Shown here: positions 26,546 through 35,904 of the stretch, piece after piece | How positions within the stretch are numbered: the stretch's first letter is position 1 | Layout of the letters: each line of letters starts with the position of its first letter | Assembly (NCBI RefSeq): GCF_020164595.1 | Contig: NZ_JAIQZE010000002.1 | Coordinates: forward strand, 186,001-250,000 | Source of the DNA: Psychroflexus longus | GTDB lineage: Bacteria; Bacteroidota; Bacteroidia; Flavobacteriales; Flavobacteriaceae | Length of the DNA: 64,000 bases | Direction of reading: 5' to 3' | Position numbers and translations under genes: made by a program | The notes under the pieces: generated by a model | Told to the model about the DNA's origin: nothing | The model's input: the letters and a program-made list of their open reading frames with translations, nothing else | Databases searched by the model: none

Positions 26546-27081
26546 TTTTCAAAAGTCCCTTCAAAATTAGCTTGATATTCCTTCCAGGCTTCCTGAGAGG
26601 TCAATTCTTTATAAGCGTCTGTAGCGATCATTTTGAGATAAATCTCAAGCTGTTCTGGTGTTCTGTAACCAACCACTGGAGAAATCACATCGGACTGTTC
26701 ATCAAAAAAAACGACTGTAGGATAAGCTGAGACCTTAAGAGCATTGGCAAAAAAATGCTGTGCATTGCGCTTGCCTTTACGCCCAGGCTTATAGTTTGGA
26801 TTGGTGTATTCAAATCCTTTATAATCGACCTTTTCAGTACCTTCTGCATTGAATTTTACCGGATAAAAATGTTCATTCACATAATCTGCTACATCTGGAT
26901 TTGAAAACGTGTTCTTATCCATCATTTTACAAGGTCCGCACCAGTCTGTATAAACGTCTGCAAAGATCTTTTTGGGTTCTTTTTTTTGAGCTTCTAGTGC
27001 TTCATTCATGGTCATCCATTCTATTTGCGACTGCATAGAATGGAAAACCAAAAACAATAAACTAAAACATATATATTTCAT
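26542..27081 (-). CDS. Exported thioredoxin-family protein
   Basis: 179 residues. Signal peptide (FSLLFLVFHSMQSQ) and a thioredoxin fold with active site DWCGPCKMM (Cys48, Cys51), then a cis-Pro motif in AYPTVVFFDE. Resembles the DUF255/thioredoxin_7-like periplasmic proteins. Probably a periplasmic thiol reductase or isomerase; a specific partner is not evident. It lies 4 bp behind the POT transporter gene, and thus at the end of the DPP IV-POT row. Confidence 0.88.
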   Translation of the reverse strand: MKYICFSLLFLVFHSMQSQIEWMTMNEALEAQKKEPKKIFADVYTDWCGPCKMMDKNTFSNPDVADYVNEHFYPVKFNAEGTEKVDYKGFEYTNPNYKPGRKGKRNAQHFFANALKVSAYPTVVFFDEQSDVISPVVGYRTPEQLEIYLKMIATDAYKELTSQEAWKEYQANFEGTFEN

Positions 27082-27085
27082 GATG

Positions 27086-28993
27086 TTATTTTACTTCGTC
27101 ATCTGCAATCTCGAACCCTTCTGCTTCAAGTCCTTCTACCTCTTTCTCTTCAGCACCATGGGTTAATCGCTTGAGAGGTTTTAACAATAGAATAACTAAT
27201 ATACCAAATGCGACCGTAAAAACAACAATTCCAGCAAATGTCTTAAACTCAAGATCGGTTTGGAATTGATCTATTGCAATGATTCCATCATACTTCCCGT
27301 CTTTATAATCGAATTTTAAATAGGTCAGTAACTGATTTTCTTTTGTAGCGTCATAAGGCTCAATTCTATTCAAGAGTTCAGACTCTGAATTTTCGCCTTG
27401 ATAAGTAAAAATAGAATTGATTTTTTCTCCAGTGTTTATGTCTTCAAAAACAACTTCACCAGATGAGTTTTTATAAAGTTGAGTTTCAATTGTAAAAGCT
27501 TTATTGTTCTGGAAAACATCTTCAGCATCTTCGTTCGCGACAAATTGTGAAAGTTGGCTCTGGTCTGCGCTAAGTTCTATTTCGATACGTTCAGCTTGAG
27601 AAGACTCACCTATAATACCAGCTACTTTATTCCCTAAGCCTGTTGCTGCAAAATAGAGCCCCATCATCAAAGCTCCGTAACGTAACGGTGCCAATTTAGT
27701 GATGAATGACAAGGCTACAGGAGAAGCTGAAAGTTCTCCAATAGTGTGAAGCAAGTAGGCGAATATAAGCCAGTAAATTGCGGCTTCACCATTGGCTTCA
27801 TAGTCCATGGTTGCAAAAACCATGAATACAAATCCAAGTCCCATAATAATAACACCTATACCCATTTTAAAAATAGAAGAGGCTTCTTTACCTTTCCTTT
27901 TCATCCATGCCCAAAATCCAGCAACTGGAATACCAAATATGATGATATAGGTAGGGTTCAAAGATTGAAAAAATGCTGCCGGTACGGTGTAGTCAAAAAC
28001 AGGTAGAAATCTGTCTGTTTTTTGCTGAGCGTAAATGTTTAATAAACCTCCAGCCTGCTCAAAAGCTCCCCAGAAGACAATGACAATTAAAAAAGAAAGT
28101 AGCAAAACAATGAATCTATCTTTTTCAACTTTACCATTTAAGTCTTCGTAAACCGTCATCATAAATCCTACTACGACAGATAAAAAGATAAAAAAGACAA
28201 TATAAGCACTTACCTCTGTATCCATAAATTGAATAGGAAGAACAAAAGATAAAGCGACAAGTAAGACGAGTACAGCAAGGGATTTCTTCGTAGAAAGCAT
28301 CCTTTGAAAAATCTCTTTGATAGAAACCGAAGCGTCATTGGCATTGATTAAGCTTGGCTTATTACCAACATGAGTCAAGTACTTCTGACCATAAATATAA
28401 ACCAACTGGCCAAGTACCATTCCGATTGCAGCTAAGCCAAACCCATAGTGCCATCCATATTCTGAAGCAATATAACCCACTAAAATGGCTGCTACTGCGG
28501 CTCCAACGTTTATACCAATATAAAATATAGAAAATCCCTTATCTCGTCTTACATCACCTTCCTTATAAAGGCCACCAACCATAGTAGAAATGTTGGGTTT
28601 CAACATTCCAACTCCGAGTACAATTAATAAAAGCCCACTGAAAAAAGCCCAATCTTGTTCGATAGATAAAACTCCATGACCCGCGACTAATAGCCAACCC
28701 CCAATCATCACCGACTTCTTTTGTCCAAGAATTTTATCGGCTATAATTCCTCCAGGAATAGACACGACATAAACTAGCATAGTGTACCATCCATAGGTTG
28801 CAAGCGCTTTTCCTTCTTCCCAGCCAAGACCAGGATTATCAGAACTTACTTTGGCAAGCATATATAAGGTAAGTATAGCTCGCATCCCGTAGTAAGAAAA
28901 TCGCTCCCATAATTCTGTAAAAAATAAAATATAGAGACCCGCTGGATGACCGAATAATTCTTTTTTGTAAGCTGGTTTTACTGTGTCTTCCAT
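27086..28993 (-). CDS. POT/PTR2-family proton-coupled peptide transporter
   Basis: 635 residues. Motif ELWERFSYYGMRAIL (27-41) is the ExxERFxYY proton-coupling signature and GGIIADKILGQKK the first-loop motif, so this is a di/tripeptide symporter of the inner membrane. About 14 helices are seen. Residues about 463-582 form a soluble, acidic insertion between the last two helices, which most bacterial POT proteins lack. The gene lies 5 bp behind dipeptidyl peptidase IV, which would release the dipeptides it imports. Confidence 0.94.
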   Translation of the reverse strand: MEDTVKPAYKKELFGHPAGLYILFFTELWERFSYYGMRAILTLYMLAKVSSDNPGLGWEEGKALATYGWYTMLVYVVSIPGGIIADKILGQKKSVMIGGWLLVAGHGVLSIEQDWAFFSGLLLIVLGVGMLKPNISTMVGGLYKEGDVRRDKGFSIFYIGINVGAAVAAILVGYIASEYGWHYGFGLAAIGMVLGQLVYIYGQKYLTHVGNKPSLINANDASVSIKEIFQRMLSTKKSLAVLVLLVALSFVLPIQFMDTEVSAYIVFFIFLSVVVGFMMTVYEDLNGKVEKDRFIVLLLSFLIVIVFWGAFEQAGGLLNIYAQQKTDRFLPVFDYTVPAAFFQSLNPTYIIIFGIPVAGFWAWMKRKGKEASSIFKMGIGVIIMGLGFVFMVFATMDYEANGEAAIYWLIFAYLLHTIGELSASPVALSFITKLAPLRYGALMMGLYFAATGLGNKVAGIIGESSQAERIEIELSADQSQLSQFVANEDAEDVFQNNKAFTIETQLYKNSSGEVVFEDINTGEKINSIFTYQGENSESELLNRIEPYDATKENQLLTYLKFDYKDGKYDGIIAIDQFQTDLEFKTFAGIVVFTVAFGILVILLLKPLKRLTHGAEEKEVEGLEAEGFEIADDEVK

Positions 28994-28998
28994 AAAGG

Positions 28999-31188
28999 TT
29001 ATAAGTTTTCTTCAATAAATTTGGTCATCAACGTATAAAGGTGAAGACGCGTGTTTCCACCATAAATCCCGTGATTTTTATCAGGATAAATCCTCCAGTC
29101 AAATTGCTTATTGGCTTGAACCAATGCTTCAATAAGCTGCATGGTATTTTGAACATGCACATTATCATCTGCACTGCCGTGAACCAACAAAAAGTTTCCT
29201 TTATCAAACTCATCAACATGGGTGATTGGAGAATTATCATCGTAACCGGAAGCGTTTTCTTGCGGTGTAGTCATGTAACGTTCTGTGTAAACAGTGTCGT
29301 AAAACCTCCAGCTTGTAACTGGGGCTACAGCAATTGCGGCTTTAAAAACATCATTTGCCTGAAACATTGCATTGGAAGCCATAAAACCTCCGTAACTCCA
29401 CCCCCAAATGCCTATTCTATTTTCGTCTATAAATTCTTTTGCTCCAAATAATTTAGCAGCAGAAATTTGATCTTCAAGTTCGTATTTTCCAAGTTCTTTT
29501 TGAGTCACTTTTTTGAAATCTCTGCCTTTATAACCCGTTCCACGACCATCTACACATGCGACAATATAACCCTGCTGAGCTAACATTTGATACCAGTAAT
29601 CATTAGTGCCAAAAAACGTATTTGAGACTGATTGAGAGCCTGGTCCTGAATATTGAAACATCAATAAGGGATACGAATTTTCAGGATTGTAGTTTGGTGG
29701 TTTAATCATCCAGGTATTCAATTCATTTCCATTCACATTTATAGTGGAAAGTTCTTTTGGTGATATGTTATAACTATCTAGCTTGTTTAACAAAGCTGAA
29801 TTATCTTTTATTTCTCTCACCAACTCTCCATTGCTTGCTTTATGAAGGGTGTAAACCGCTGGAGTTTTTGAGTTTGTGAAGGTGTTTACGAAGTAGGTGA
29901 AATCTGCACTGAAATCTGCTCTGTGAGTTCCGGTTTTACGCGTAAGTCTCAATTTGTTTTTTCCGTTGGCCAACACTGAGTAAACATCACGATTCACACT
30001 TCCATTTTCTGTACTTTGAAAATAAATTCTCCCTGACATGTCATCAAAACCATAAAAATTGGTCACTTCCCAGGCACCATCTGTAACCTGATTGATCAGG
30101 CTTCCGTCTTCAGAATAGTGATAGATGTGTTTCCATCCATCCTTTTCACTTGTCCAGATGAAGCTGTTGTTGTTAAGGAAAGTTAAATCATCTGAGACAT
30201 CTACATAAGCATTATCTTTTTCAGTTAAAACTAATTTAGGTTGATTTGTTTCAGCATTTACTAGATAAAGCTTTAGTTCATTTTGGTATCTATTCAAGGT
30301 TTGGATACTAAATAGGTCTTCATCTTGAGTCCATTCCAAACGCGGGAGGTATTCGTAATCTCCCAATTCAATTGCTGAATTTGTTTTAGAATTTAAGTCA
30401 AATAAATGAAGGCTAACTTTAGCATTTTCTTCTCCAGCTTTAGGATACTTAAAGGCCTCCTGCTTCGGATATAAACTCTGGCCGTAATTTCCATATAAAT
30501 CCATTGAAAATTCTGGAACATTTTTTTCATCAAATTTTAAATAAGCAATTTTAGTCCCACTTGGATTCCATTCAAAAGCACGTACAAATGAAAATTCTTC
30601 TTCATAAACCCAATCTGTTACTCCATTGATGATTTTATTTTTCACACCATCTGTCGTCACCTTAACGATTGAATTCGTTTCTAAATCTTTATAGAAGATA
30701 TTATTATTCTTCACATAACCAACTTTGCTTGCTTTCGGTGAAAAAGTTGGAGATTGAATCTTTTCTTCATCAATTTTGACAAGTTCTTCACTTTCCAGAT
30801 CGTAAACGTAAAATATTCCACGTGTGGAGCGTCTAAAAATAGATTCGACATTGGTTCCTAGAATGACTTTGCTCTCATCGTTACTCAATTGAAATGTCTG
30901 AAAAATGGATAAGCCTGGTATAGATTTACTGCTAATTAGCGTTCCCGTTTTTTCTCCTGTCTTATAGCTGTAGATATCCACCTTCATATTTTGACTTGCT
31001 CTGTCATAATCCTGGACAATGTAAGATTTGCCGTCTTTCAGAGATTGCAGGCTTTGCATTCTCTCCTGGCTAAACTCTCCACTCCAGATATCCTCCAGGG
31101 TAATATCTTTGGTCTGAGCATATACAGAGGCAATTGAACTGGTCAAAAAAATGACTAATAAATTTAAAATGAACTTTTGGCTTTTCAT
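28999..31188 (-). CDS. Dipeptidyl peptidase IV (S9B serine peptidase)
   Basis: 729 residues from the ATG at 31188, which gives a signal peptide (LLVIFLTSSIASVYAQ). N-terminal beta-propeller (DPPIV_N), with the paired Glu motif YEEEFSFVRAFEW, and a C-terminal alpha/beta hydrolase: nucleophile in GIWGWSYGGFMASN, Asp in HGSADDNVHV, His in PDKNHGIYGG. It removes Xaa-Pro dipeptides from peptides in the periplasm. Together with the following POT transporter it forms a peptide-use pair. A TTG 21 bp upstream in frame was rejected because it weakens the signal peptide. Confidence 0.93.
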   Translation of the reverse strand: MKSQKFILNLLVIFLTSSIASVYAQTKDITLEDIWSGEFSQERMQSLQSLKDGKSYIVQDYDRASQNMKVDIYSYKTGEKTGTLISSKSIPGLSIFQTFQLSNDESKVILGTNVESIFRRSTRGIFYVYDLESEELVKIDEEKIQSPTFSPKASKVGYVKNNNIFYKDLETNSIVKVTTDGVKNKIINGVTDWVYEEEFSFVRAFEWNPSGTKIAYLKFDEKNVPEFSMDLYGNYGQSLYPKQEAFKYPKAGEENAKVSLHLFDLNSKTNSAIELGDYEYLPRLEWTQDEDLFSIQTLNRYQNELKLYLVNAETNQPKLVLTEKDNAYVDVSDDLTFLNNNSFIWTSEKDGWKHIYHYSEDGSLINQVTDGAWEVTNFYGFDDMSGRIYFQSTENGSVNRDVYSVLANGKNKLRLTRKTGTHRADFSADFTYFVNTFTNSKTPAVYTLHKASNGELVREIKDNSALLNKLDSYNISPKELSTINVNGNELNTWMIKPPNYNPENSYPLLMFQYSGPGSQSVSNTFFGTNDYWYQMLAQQGYIVACVDGRGTGYKGRDFKKVTQKELGKYELEDQISAAKLFGAKEFIDENRIGIWGWSYGGFMASNAMFQANDVFKAAIAVAPVTSWRFYDTVYTERYMTTPQENASGYDDNSPITHVDEFDKGNFLLVHGSADDNVHVQNTMQLIEALVQANKQFDWRIYPDKNHGIYGGNTRLHLYTLMTKFIEENL

Positions 31189-31359
31189 GGTATTTAATTT
31201 GGAGGTCAATTTTACTAAAAAAACATCAAAAATCGCTTCCTTTTTTTAATTAAACTCTAATTGATAGTCTCTTTTATGAGAGATTTGGATTATAGTCTAT
31301 AAAATAGCTTGATTCAAAATAGTATCACCAGGTTAAAGTTTCTTATTAGTTATGAAGTG

Positions 31360-31367
31360 TATCTTTG
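31360..31367 (+). promoter_or_regulatory. Putative promoter box for HMG-CoA reductase gene
   Basis: TATCTTTG fits TAnnTTTG, 24 bp before the ATG. The divergent gap also has a small hairpin TCTCT/AGAGA at 31268-31283. Confidence 0.45.
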
Positions 31368-31391
31368 TAACCAAATTTTTAAAGAATTAAA

Positions 31392-32702
31392 ATGTCTAAA
31401 ATATCTGGCTTCTCCAAGTTGACCAAACTCCAAAAAATAGATTGGATCACGGAGCATTATTTATCCCACTATCCCAAAGCAAAAACGATCATAAAACAGT
31501 ACTGGAATATAGATGAAGCTTTGCAAAAACTTCATGATGAATTCACAGAAAATACAATTTCCAACTATTATTTACCTCTGGGTGTTGCACCTAATTTTGA
31601 AATAGATGGAAAGTTGTATGCCATTCCTATGGCAATTGAAGAAAGCTCTGTGATTGCAGCCGCTAGTAAAGCTTCTAAGTTTTGGTTGGATAAAGGCGGC
31701 TTCAAAACTGAAATTTTGGGAACGACTAAAGTAGGTCACGTTCATTTCAGTTTTAGCGGTAAGCCTGAGGCACTGAAGGACTTTTTTGAACAGGTCAAAC
31801 CTCAATTTTATAAGGATACGGCTTCCATCACTAAAAACATGGAAAAACGTGGAGGTGGAATAAAAGATATTGCCTTAATCGATAAAACTGAATCTTTAGA
31901 CAACTACTTCCAGCTTTACTGTACGTTTGAAACCGTAGATGCTATGGGAGCGAATTTTATTAATTCTTGCTTAGAGCAATTCGGACAGACTCTGGAAGCT
32001 GAAGCTAAAATTTATGACTCCTTTACTTCTGAAGGCAATTATCCTGAAGTGATCATGTGTATTTTATCCAATTATGTTCCGGAATGTTTAGTAAAGGCTG
32101 AAGTTTCGTGTCCAGTTTCTCAACTTGGAAAAACCCAAGAAGAGGCAGAAAAATTTGTTAGAAAGTTTTCTCAGGCTATCAAAATTGCAGAAATAGAACC
32201 TTATAGAGCTGTAACTCACAACAAAGGAATTATGAACGGCATTGATGCAGTCGTGTTGGCAACTGGTAACGATTTCAGAGCGGTAGAAGCCGGCGTACAT
32301 GCATTTGCTGCCAGAAAAGGGCAATACAGCAGCTTAACTCATGTAAATGTAGAAGATGGACTGTTTAGGTTTTGGATTGAAGTGCCTCTAGCTTTAGGAA
32401 CCATTGGCGGGCTTACCAGCTTACATCCACTTGTGAAATTATCACTTGCTATGCTTAATGATCCTTCCTCTAAAGATCTGATGAGAATCACAGCAGTTGC
32501 CGGACTTGCTCAAAACTTTGCCGCCGTCAATTCGTTGGTGACTACTGGAATTCAAAAAGGACATATGAAAATGCACCTGATGAATATTCTCAATCAATTT
32601 GAAGCTAGCGAAAAGGAAAGAACAGAAGCTGTCGACTACTTCAAAACCAATACGGTAACACATTCAGCAGTTATAAATTTACTTGAAAAAATGAGGTCTT
32701 AA
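31392..32702 (+). CDS. mvaA: Hydroxymethylglutaryl-CoA reductase, class II-like
   Basis: 436 residues. Class II-type motifs: Glu83/84 in AIEESSVIAAASKA, DAMGANFINS, the catalytic Lys in HNKGIMNGIDA, Asp in ATGNDFRAVEAG, and the C-terminal His in GHMKMHLMNI. The enzyme converts HMG-CoA to mevalonate; although database names often say degradative, Flavobacteriaceae use this form in isoprenoid synthesis through the mevalonate pathway. The following kinase gene overlaps by one base, supporting the biosynthetic role. Confidence 0.93.
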   Translation: MSKISGFSKLTKLQKIDWITEHYLSHYPKAKTIIKQYWNIDEALQKLHDEFTENTISNYYLPLGVAPNFEIDGKLYAIPMAIEESSVIAAASKASKFWLDKGGFKTEILGTTKVGHVHFSFSGKPEALKDFFEQVKPQFYKDTASITKNMEKRGGGIKDIALIDKTESLDNYFQLYCTFETVDAMGANFINSCLEQFGQTLEAEAKIYDSFTSEGNYPEVIMCILSNYVPECLVKAEVSCPVSQLGKTQEEAEKFVRKFSQAIKIAEIEPYRAVTHNKGIMNGIDAVVLATGNDFRAVEAGVHAFAARKGQYSSLTHVNVEDGLFRFWIEVPLALGTIGGLTSLHPLVKLSLAMLNDPSSKDLMRITAVAGLAQNFAAVNSLVTTGIQKGHMKMHLMNILNQFEASEKERTEAVDYFKTNTVTHSAVINLLEKMRS

Positions 32703-33613
32703 TGGAGTCTCAGCGCTTTTATAGTCACGGCAAACTTTTATTAACCGGGGAATATTTGGTTTTGGATGGGGCAGAAGCACTTGCGATTCCATGTAAGTTT
32801 GGTCAGTATTTAGAAGTTACTTCTTCTGAAGAAGAATACTCTACCTGGATAAGTTATGACTATGAAAACCGTGTCTGGTTAGACCTAAAATTTGACCTTC
32901 AAAAAGTTTTAAATCAAAGACGTGAAGGAAAAAATGATTTCGAAAAGCGCCTTTTTCAAATATTGATTGAAGCAAACCGACTGAACTCTAAAGTCTTTTA
33001 TCAGAATTACAATTTCGAGACTCGACTTGAGTTTCCGAGAAACTGGGGGCTTGGTACTTCCTCTACTCTTATTGCAAATGTTTCAAAATGGGCTGGAATA
33101 AATCCTTATCAATTGTTGGAAAAAACCTTTGGCGGTAGCGGTTATGATATTGCCTGTGCAGAATCTGAATTCCCATTAGTTTATTCACTAGAAAATAAAA
33201 AACAAAAAGTGAAGAAAGCTGAAATACCAGAAGCCTTAAAACCATATCTATATTACGTTTACTTGGAAGAAAAGCAGAATAGCAGAGAAGCTATAGCCAA
33301 CTATAGGAAGGTGAAACCAAGAAATCTTGAAACTTTGATTTCTAAGATCAGCAACATTACCCAGGAATTTCAAAGCATTGAGTCATATAAGTACGCACAG
33401 CAATTACTCCATTCTCATGAAGAATGCCTTTCGCAGATTTTAAAAATAGAACCCATACAATATCAATTATTTCCGGATTTTGATGGGGCTATAAAGAGTC
33501 TTGGCGCTTGGGGAGGTGACTTTATAATGGTAATTTGTGAAACTAATCCTTCTTCCTATTTTAAAAATAAAGGCTATAACACCATTCTTAGTTACGATGA
33601 AATGTCTTTATAA
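32702..33613 (+). CDS. GYDIA-type GHMP kinase, probably mevalonate pathway
   Basis: 303 residues with GHMP-kinase features: N-terminal SHGKLLLTGEYLVLDGAEAL, the ATP loop NWGLGTSSTLIANV, and the motif GGSGYDIACAESEF which gives this Bacteroidota subfamily its name. It probably phosphorylates mevalonate or a phosphorylated derivative; the exact step cannot be told from sequence. Translationally coupled to HMG-CoA reductase (TAATG overlap) and followed at once by a strong terminator. Confidence 0.88.
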   Translation: MESQRFYSHGKLLLTGEYLVLDGAEALAIPCKFGQYLEVTSSEEEYSTWISYDYENRVWLDLKFDLQKVLNQRREGKNDFEKRLFQILIEANRLNSKVFYQNYNFETRLEFPRNWGLGTSSTLIANVSKWAGINPYQLLEKTFGGSGYDIACAESEFPLVYSLENKKQKVKKAEIPEALKPYLYYVYLEEKQNSREAIANYRKVKPRNLETLISKISNITQEFQSIESYKYAQQLLHSHEECLSQILKIEPIQYQLFPDFDGAIKSLGAWGGDFIMVICETNPSSYFKNKGYNTILSYDEMSL

Positions 33614-33614
33614 T

Positions 33615-33651
33615 AAAAGCGCTCTACAACATCATATTGTAGAGCGCTTTT
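33615..33651. terminator. Bidirectional terminator
   Basis: Exact 15-bp stem (AAAAGCGCTCTACAA with TTGTAGAGCGCTTTT) and a 7-nt loop, with A-run and T-run on the two sides, lying between the convergent GHMP kinase and PpiD-like genes. It can end transcripts from both. Confidence 0.92.
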
Positions 33652-33670
33652 AAGATTGTTTTCTATTTGA

Positions 33671-35764
33671 TTAATAAATCAAATGACGATTATCTTCAAT
33701 TTCTTTACTGTTCTTTAAAGCCTCAATAATTGGGCTTGTTCTTGGATTCAATAAAGAACGTGTTCTTTTCTCACTTTCTTCTTTTGCAACAGATCTGTAA
33801 GAAGGTAATGCTTGCGCTTCGTTCTTCTCAACAAGTCTAAGAACATATACACCGCTATTTCCCTCCAATGGTTTGGAAAGTTCTCCTTCCTTCATTGCGA
33901 AGGCAGCTCCAACAATTTTAGGCTCTCTTCCTCCACCTGGGATTATTGGATTACTCATGTTGACAGAAGTTGCTCTTTGTTGTGTAACTCCAAAAGCTGA
34001 AGCTACAGTTGCCAATTCATTGTCTTCGATTTGAGAAATGATTTTCTCTGCTTGTTTACGTTTTTTCAAGATTGGAGTCACAACAGCAGAAGCTTCTTCT
34101 GGAGATTTCAATCCTTTCTTGATGATGTTGGTTACTCTGGCTACAATATATCCTGAACCGGTATCAAAACTTTTTATATCTCCAACTTTGGTTTTATCTT
34201 CAAAAGCCCATTTCACAACAGATCTTTGTCTTCCCTCACCTGGAATGGTTTCATCAAGTTTATTGATTCCGTTTACAGGTTTTACTGTTTTGTCAAATTC
34301 TTCAGCTTGCTCCAGAAAATCACCGTCTTTTGCTGCAAGTTCAAATTTACTAGCCGAACGATAAAGCTCGTTTAATGTTTTTTCTGAAGGTTCAACCCTT
34401 TTTACAATGGTTGCAAGTTTCAAGACATTCTTTGGAGCTGTTCTATCTTCAATGTAAACCACGTGATAGCCGAAATCTGTTTCTACAACACCGTAGCTAT
34501 TCACTCTTGCATCATCAAAAACATAATCATTAAACTCAGGAACCAATGCACCGTAGTTGATCCAACCTAAATCTCCACCGTTTTGAGCGCTTTGTCTATC
34601 TGAGGAAAATTCAGTTGCCAATTCTGAAAACTTATCTGAATTTCTTTTGACTACAGATGTGATACTGTCTGCAAGGCTTTTTGCTTCTTCTTTGCTTCTT
34701 GTCACAGAACCGTCTACTCGAGTACCATCATAAGTCACAAGAATATGGCTTGTCTTAACAGAATCTGGTTTTTGTGTGCGCTCCAAAAGTTTGGTCACTT
34801 TATAGCTTTGATTTTCGAAATATGGACCATACACTTCATTTAAGTCTAAGTCCAAAATTGCATCAGCATTTTCTCCTTTGATATCATATTCGAATGTATA
34901 GACATCGTTAAAAGGAACTTCAGAGTTAACAGCTAGGAATTCTTCAGCATTTTCGGCAGCTCTAAAGTCCTGATCACCTTCAGTTACAAGTTTTTCAACT
35001 TCAGCTAAGACTAGAGCATTATCTTCATCTGAGGCTTGTTCATCAAAAGAAACATATTCTATATCTCTTTTAGCTTCCTGTTGAAAACGCTCCTTGTGTT
35101 CGTTGATATAGCTCTGAATATCAGATTTAGTTATTTCAACATCTTCCGCTTTTGTAAATGGAACTTTTACGAATTCAAAAGTAAGATTGTCATTTTCCTG
35201 GTGGTAGATTTGTTTTCCTTCTAGAAGGGTTGCTGTAACCCCTGCTTTTACCATGTTGAAGTAAAGTTGAGATTTCGCATTAACTTCCATGGATTTCTCA
35301 AAATTTACCCATTGCTGATATTGCTCTGGCGAAGTCACCTTAAGTTCTGCAATAAACTGCTTCAGTTTAGCTTCGTCAAAAAATCCTGCTTCATTAGAAA
35401 ATCTTGGATCTCCTGCTAATTGCTGAGCCATGACATCTGTAATTTGGTCTGCACCAACTTCAAGTCCTAATTTTTCAAATTCCTGCTTAAGCAAAATACT
35501 TCTTAAGTTATTTTCCCAGGCTTGTTTTGCCGCCTGTAGAGTACTTACTCTCCCTTGGCTTTGCTGAACGATGCCTTCGACCTGAGAGGCAAACTGCTCT
35601 CTACTTATCTCTTCATCACCAATAACTCCCACTGAGGCAGAAGCTTTATCAGCAGTAAACCCACCGTTTCTGAACAAGTCTGTAAGCACAAAAGCAAACA
35701 ATGCCAATGCAATGATGACTATAAGGAAAACTGTACGTTCTCTAATTTTACTAAGTATTGCCAT
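33671..35764 (-). CDS. PpiD-like periplasmic peptidyl-prolyl isomerase/chaperone
   Basis: 697 residues from ATG 35764 (MAILSKIRERTVFLIVIIAL), which puts the single membrane anchor at the N-terminus as in PpiD; a longer frame was rejected. SurA_N-like chaperone region (about 40-230), then a parvulin domain (about 340-445: TSHILVTYDG, GGDLGWINYG, ETDFGYHVVYI), then further helical parts with a second, degenerate rotamase-like copy. It assists folding of proteins leaving the Sec channel. It is the last gene of the envelope cluster, separated from the CNNM gene by 140 bp. Confidence 0.92.
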   Translation of the reverse strand: MAILSKIRERTVFLIVIIALALFAFVLTDLFRNGGFTADKASASVGVIGDEEISREQFASQVEGIVQQSQGRVSTLQAAKQAWENNLRSILLKQEFEKLGLEVGADQITDVMAQQLAGDPRFSNEAGFFDEAKLKQFIAELKVTSPEQYQQWVNFEKSMEVNAKSQLYFNMVKAGVTATLLEGKQIYHQENDNLTFEFVKVPFTKAEDVEITKSDIQSYINEHKERFQQEAKRDIEYVSFDEQASDEDNALVLAEVEKLVTEGDQDFRAAENAEEFLAVNSEVPFNDVYTFEYDIKGENADAILDLDLNEVYGPYFENQSYKVTKLLERTQKPDSVKTSHILVTYDGTRVDGSVTRSKEEAKSLADSITSVVKRNSDKFSELATEFSSDRQSAQNGGDLGWINYGALVPEFNDYVFDDARVNSYGVVETDFGYHVVYIEDRTAPKNVLKLATIVKRVEPSEKTLNELYRSASKFELAAKDGDFLEQAEEFDKTVKPVNGINKLDETIPGEGRQRSVVKWAFEDKTKVGDIKSFDTGSGYIVARVTNIIKKGLKSPEEASAVVTPILKKRKQAEKIISQIEDNELATVASAFGVTQQRATSVNMSNPIIPGGGREPKIVGAAFAMKEGELSKPLEGNSGVYVLRLVEKNEAQALPSYRSVAKEESEKRTRSLLNPRTSPIIEALKNSKEIEDNRHLIY

Positions 35765-35904
35765 TTTAAGATATTTTAAGAAATCTAGGGGGCGAAAATA
35801 AGATAATTCGCCCATATAAAAAACCTAGTCGTTCAAAATATTTAATTCGTTTTAGCACAAGGCAAATGCCTCATAAATAATGTTGAACTGCAGGTTTCAA
35901 TCAA

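Noticed and set aside
27746-28006. 86-codon plus-strand frame opposite the peptide transporter gene
   Set aside because: Shadow frame with no recognisable feature.
29041-29451. 136-codon plus-strand frame opposite DPP IV
   Set aside because: It is antisense to the catalytic domain of a complete peptidase gene.
35860-35875. Short AGGC-AAAT-GCCT hairpin behind the CNNM gene
   Set aside because: Only 4 bp of stem and no U-run on the minus strand.
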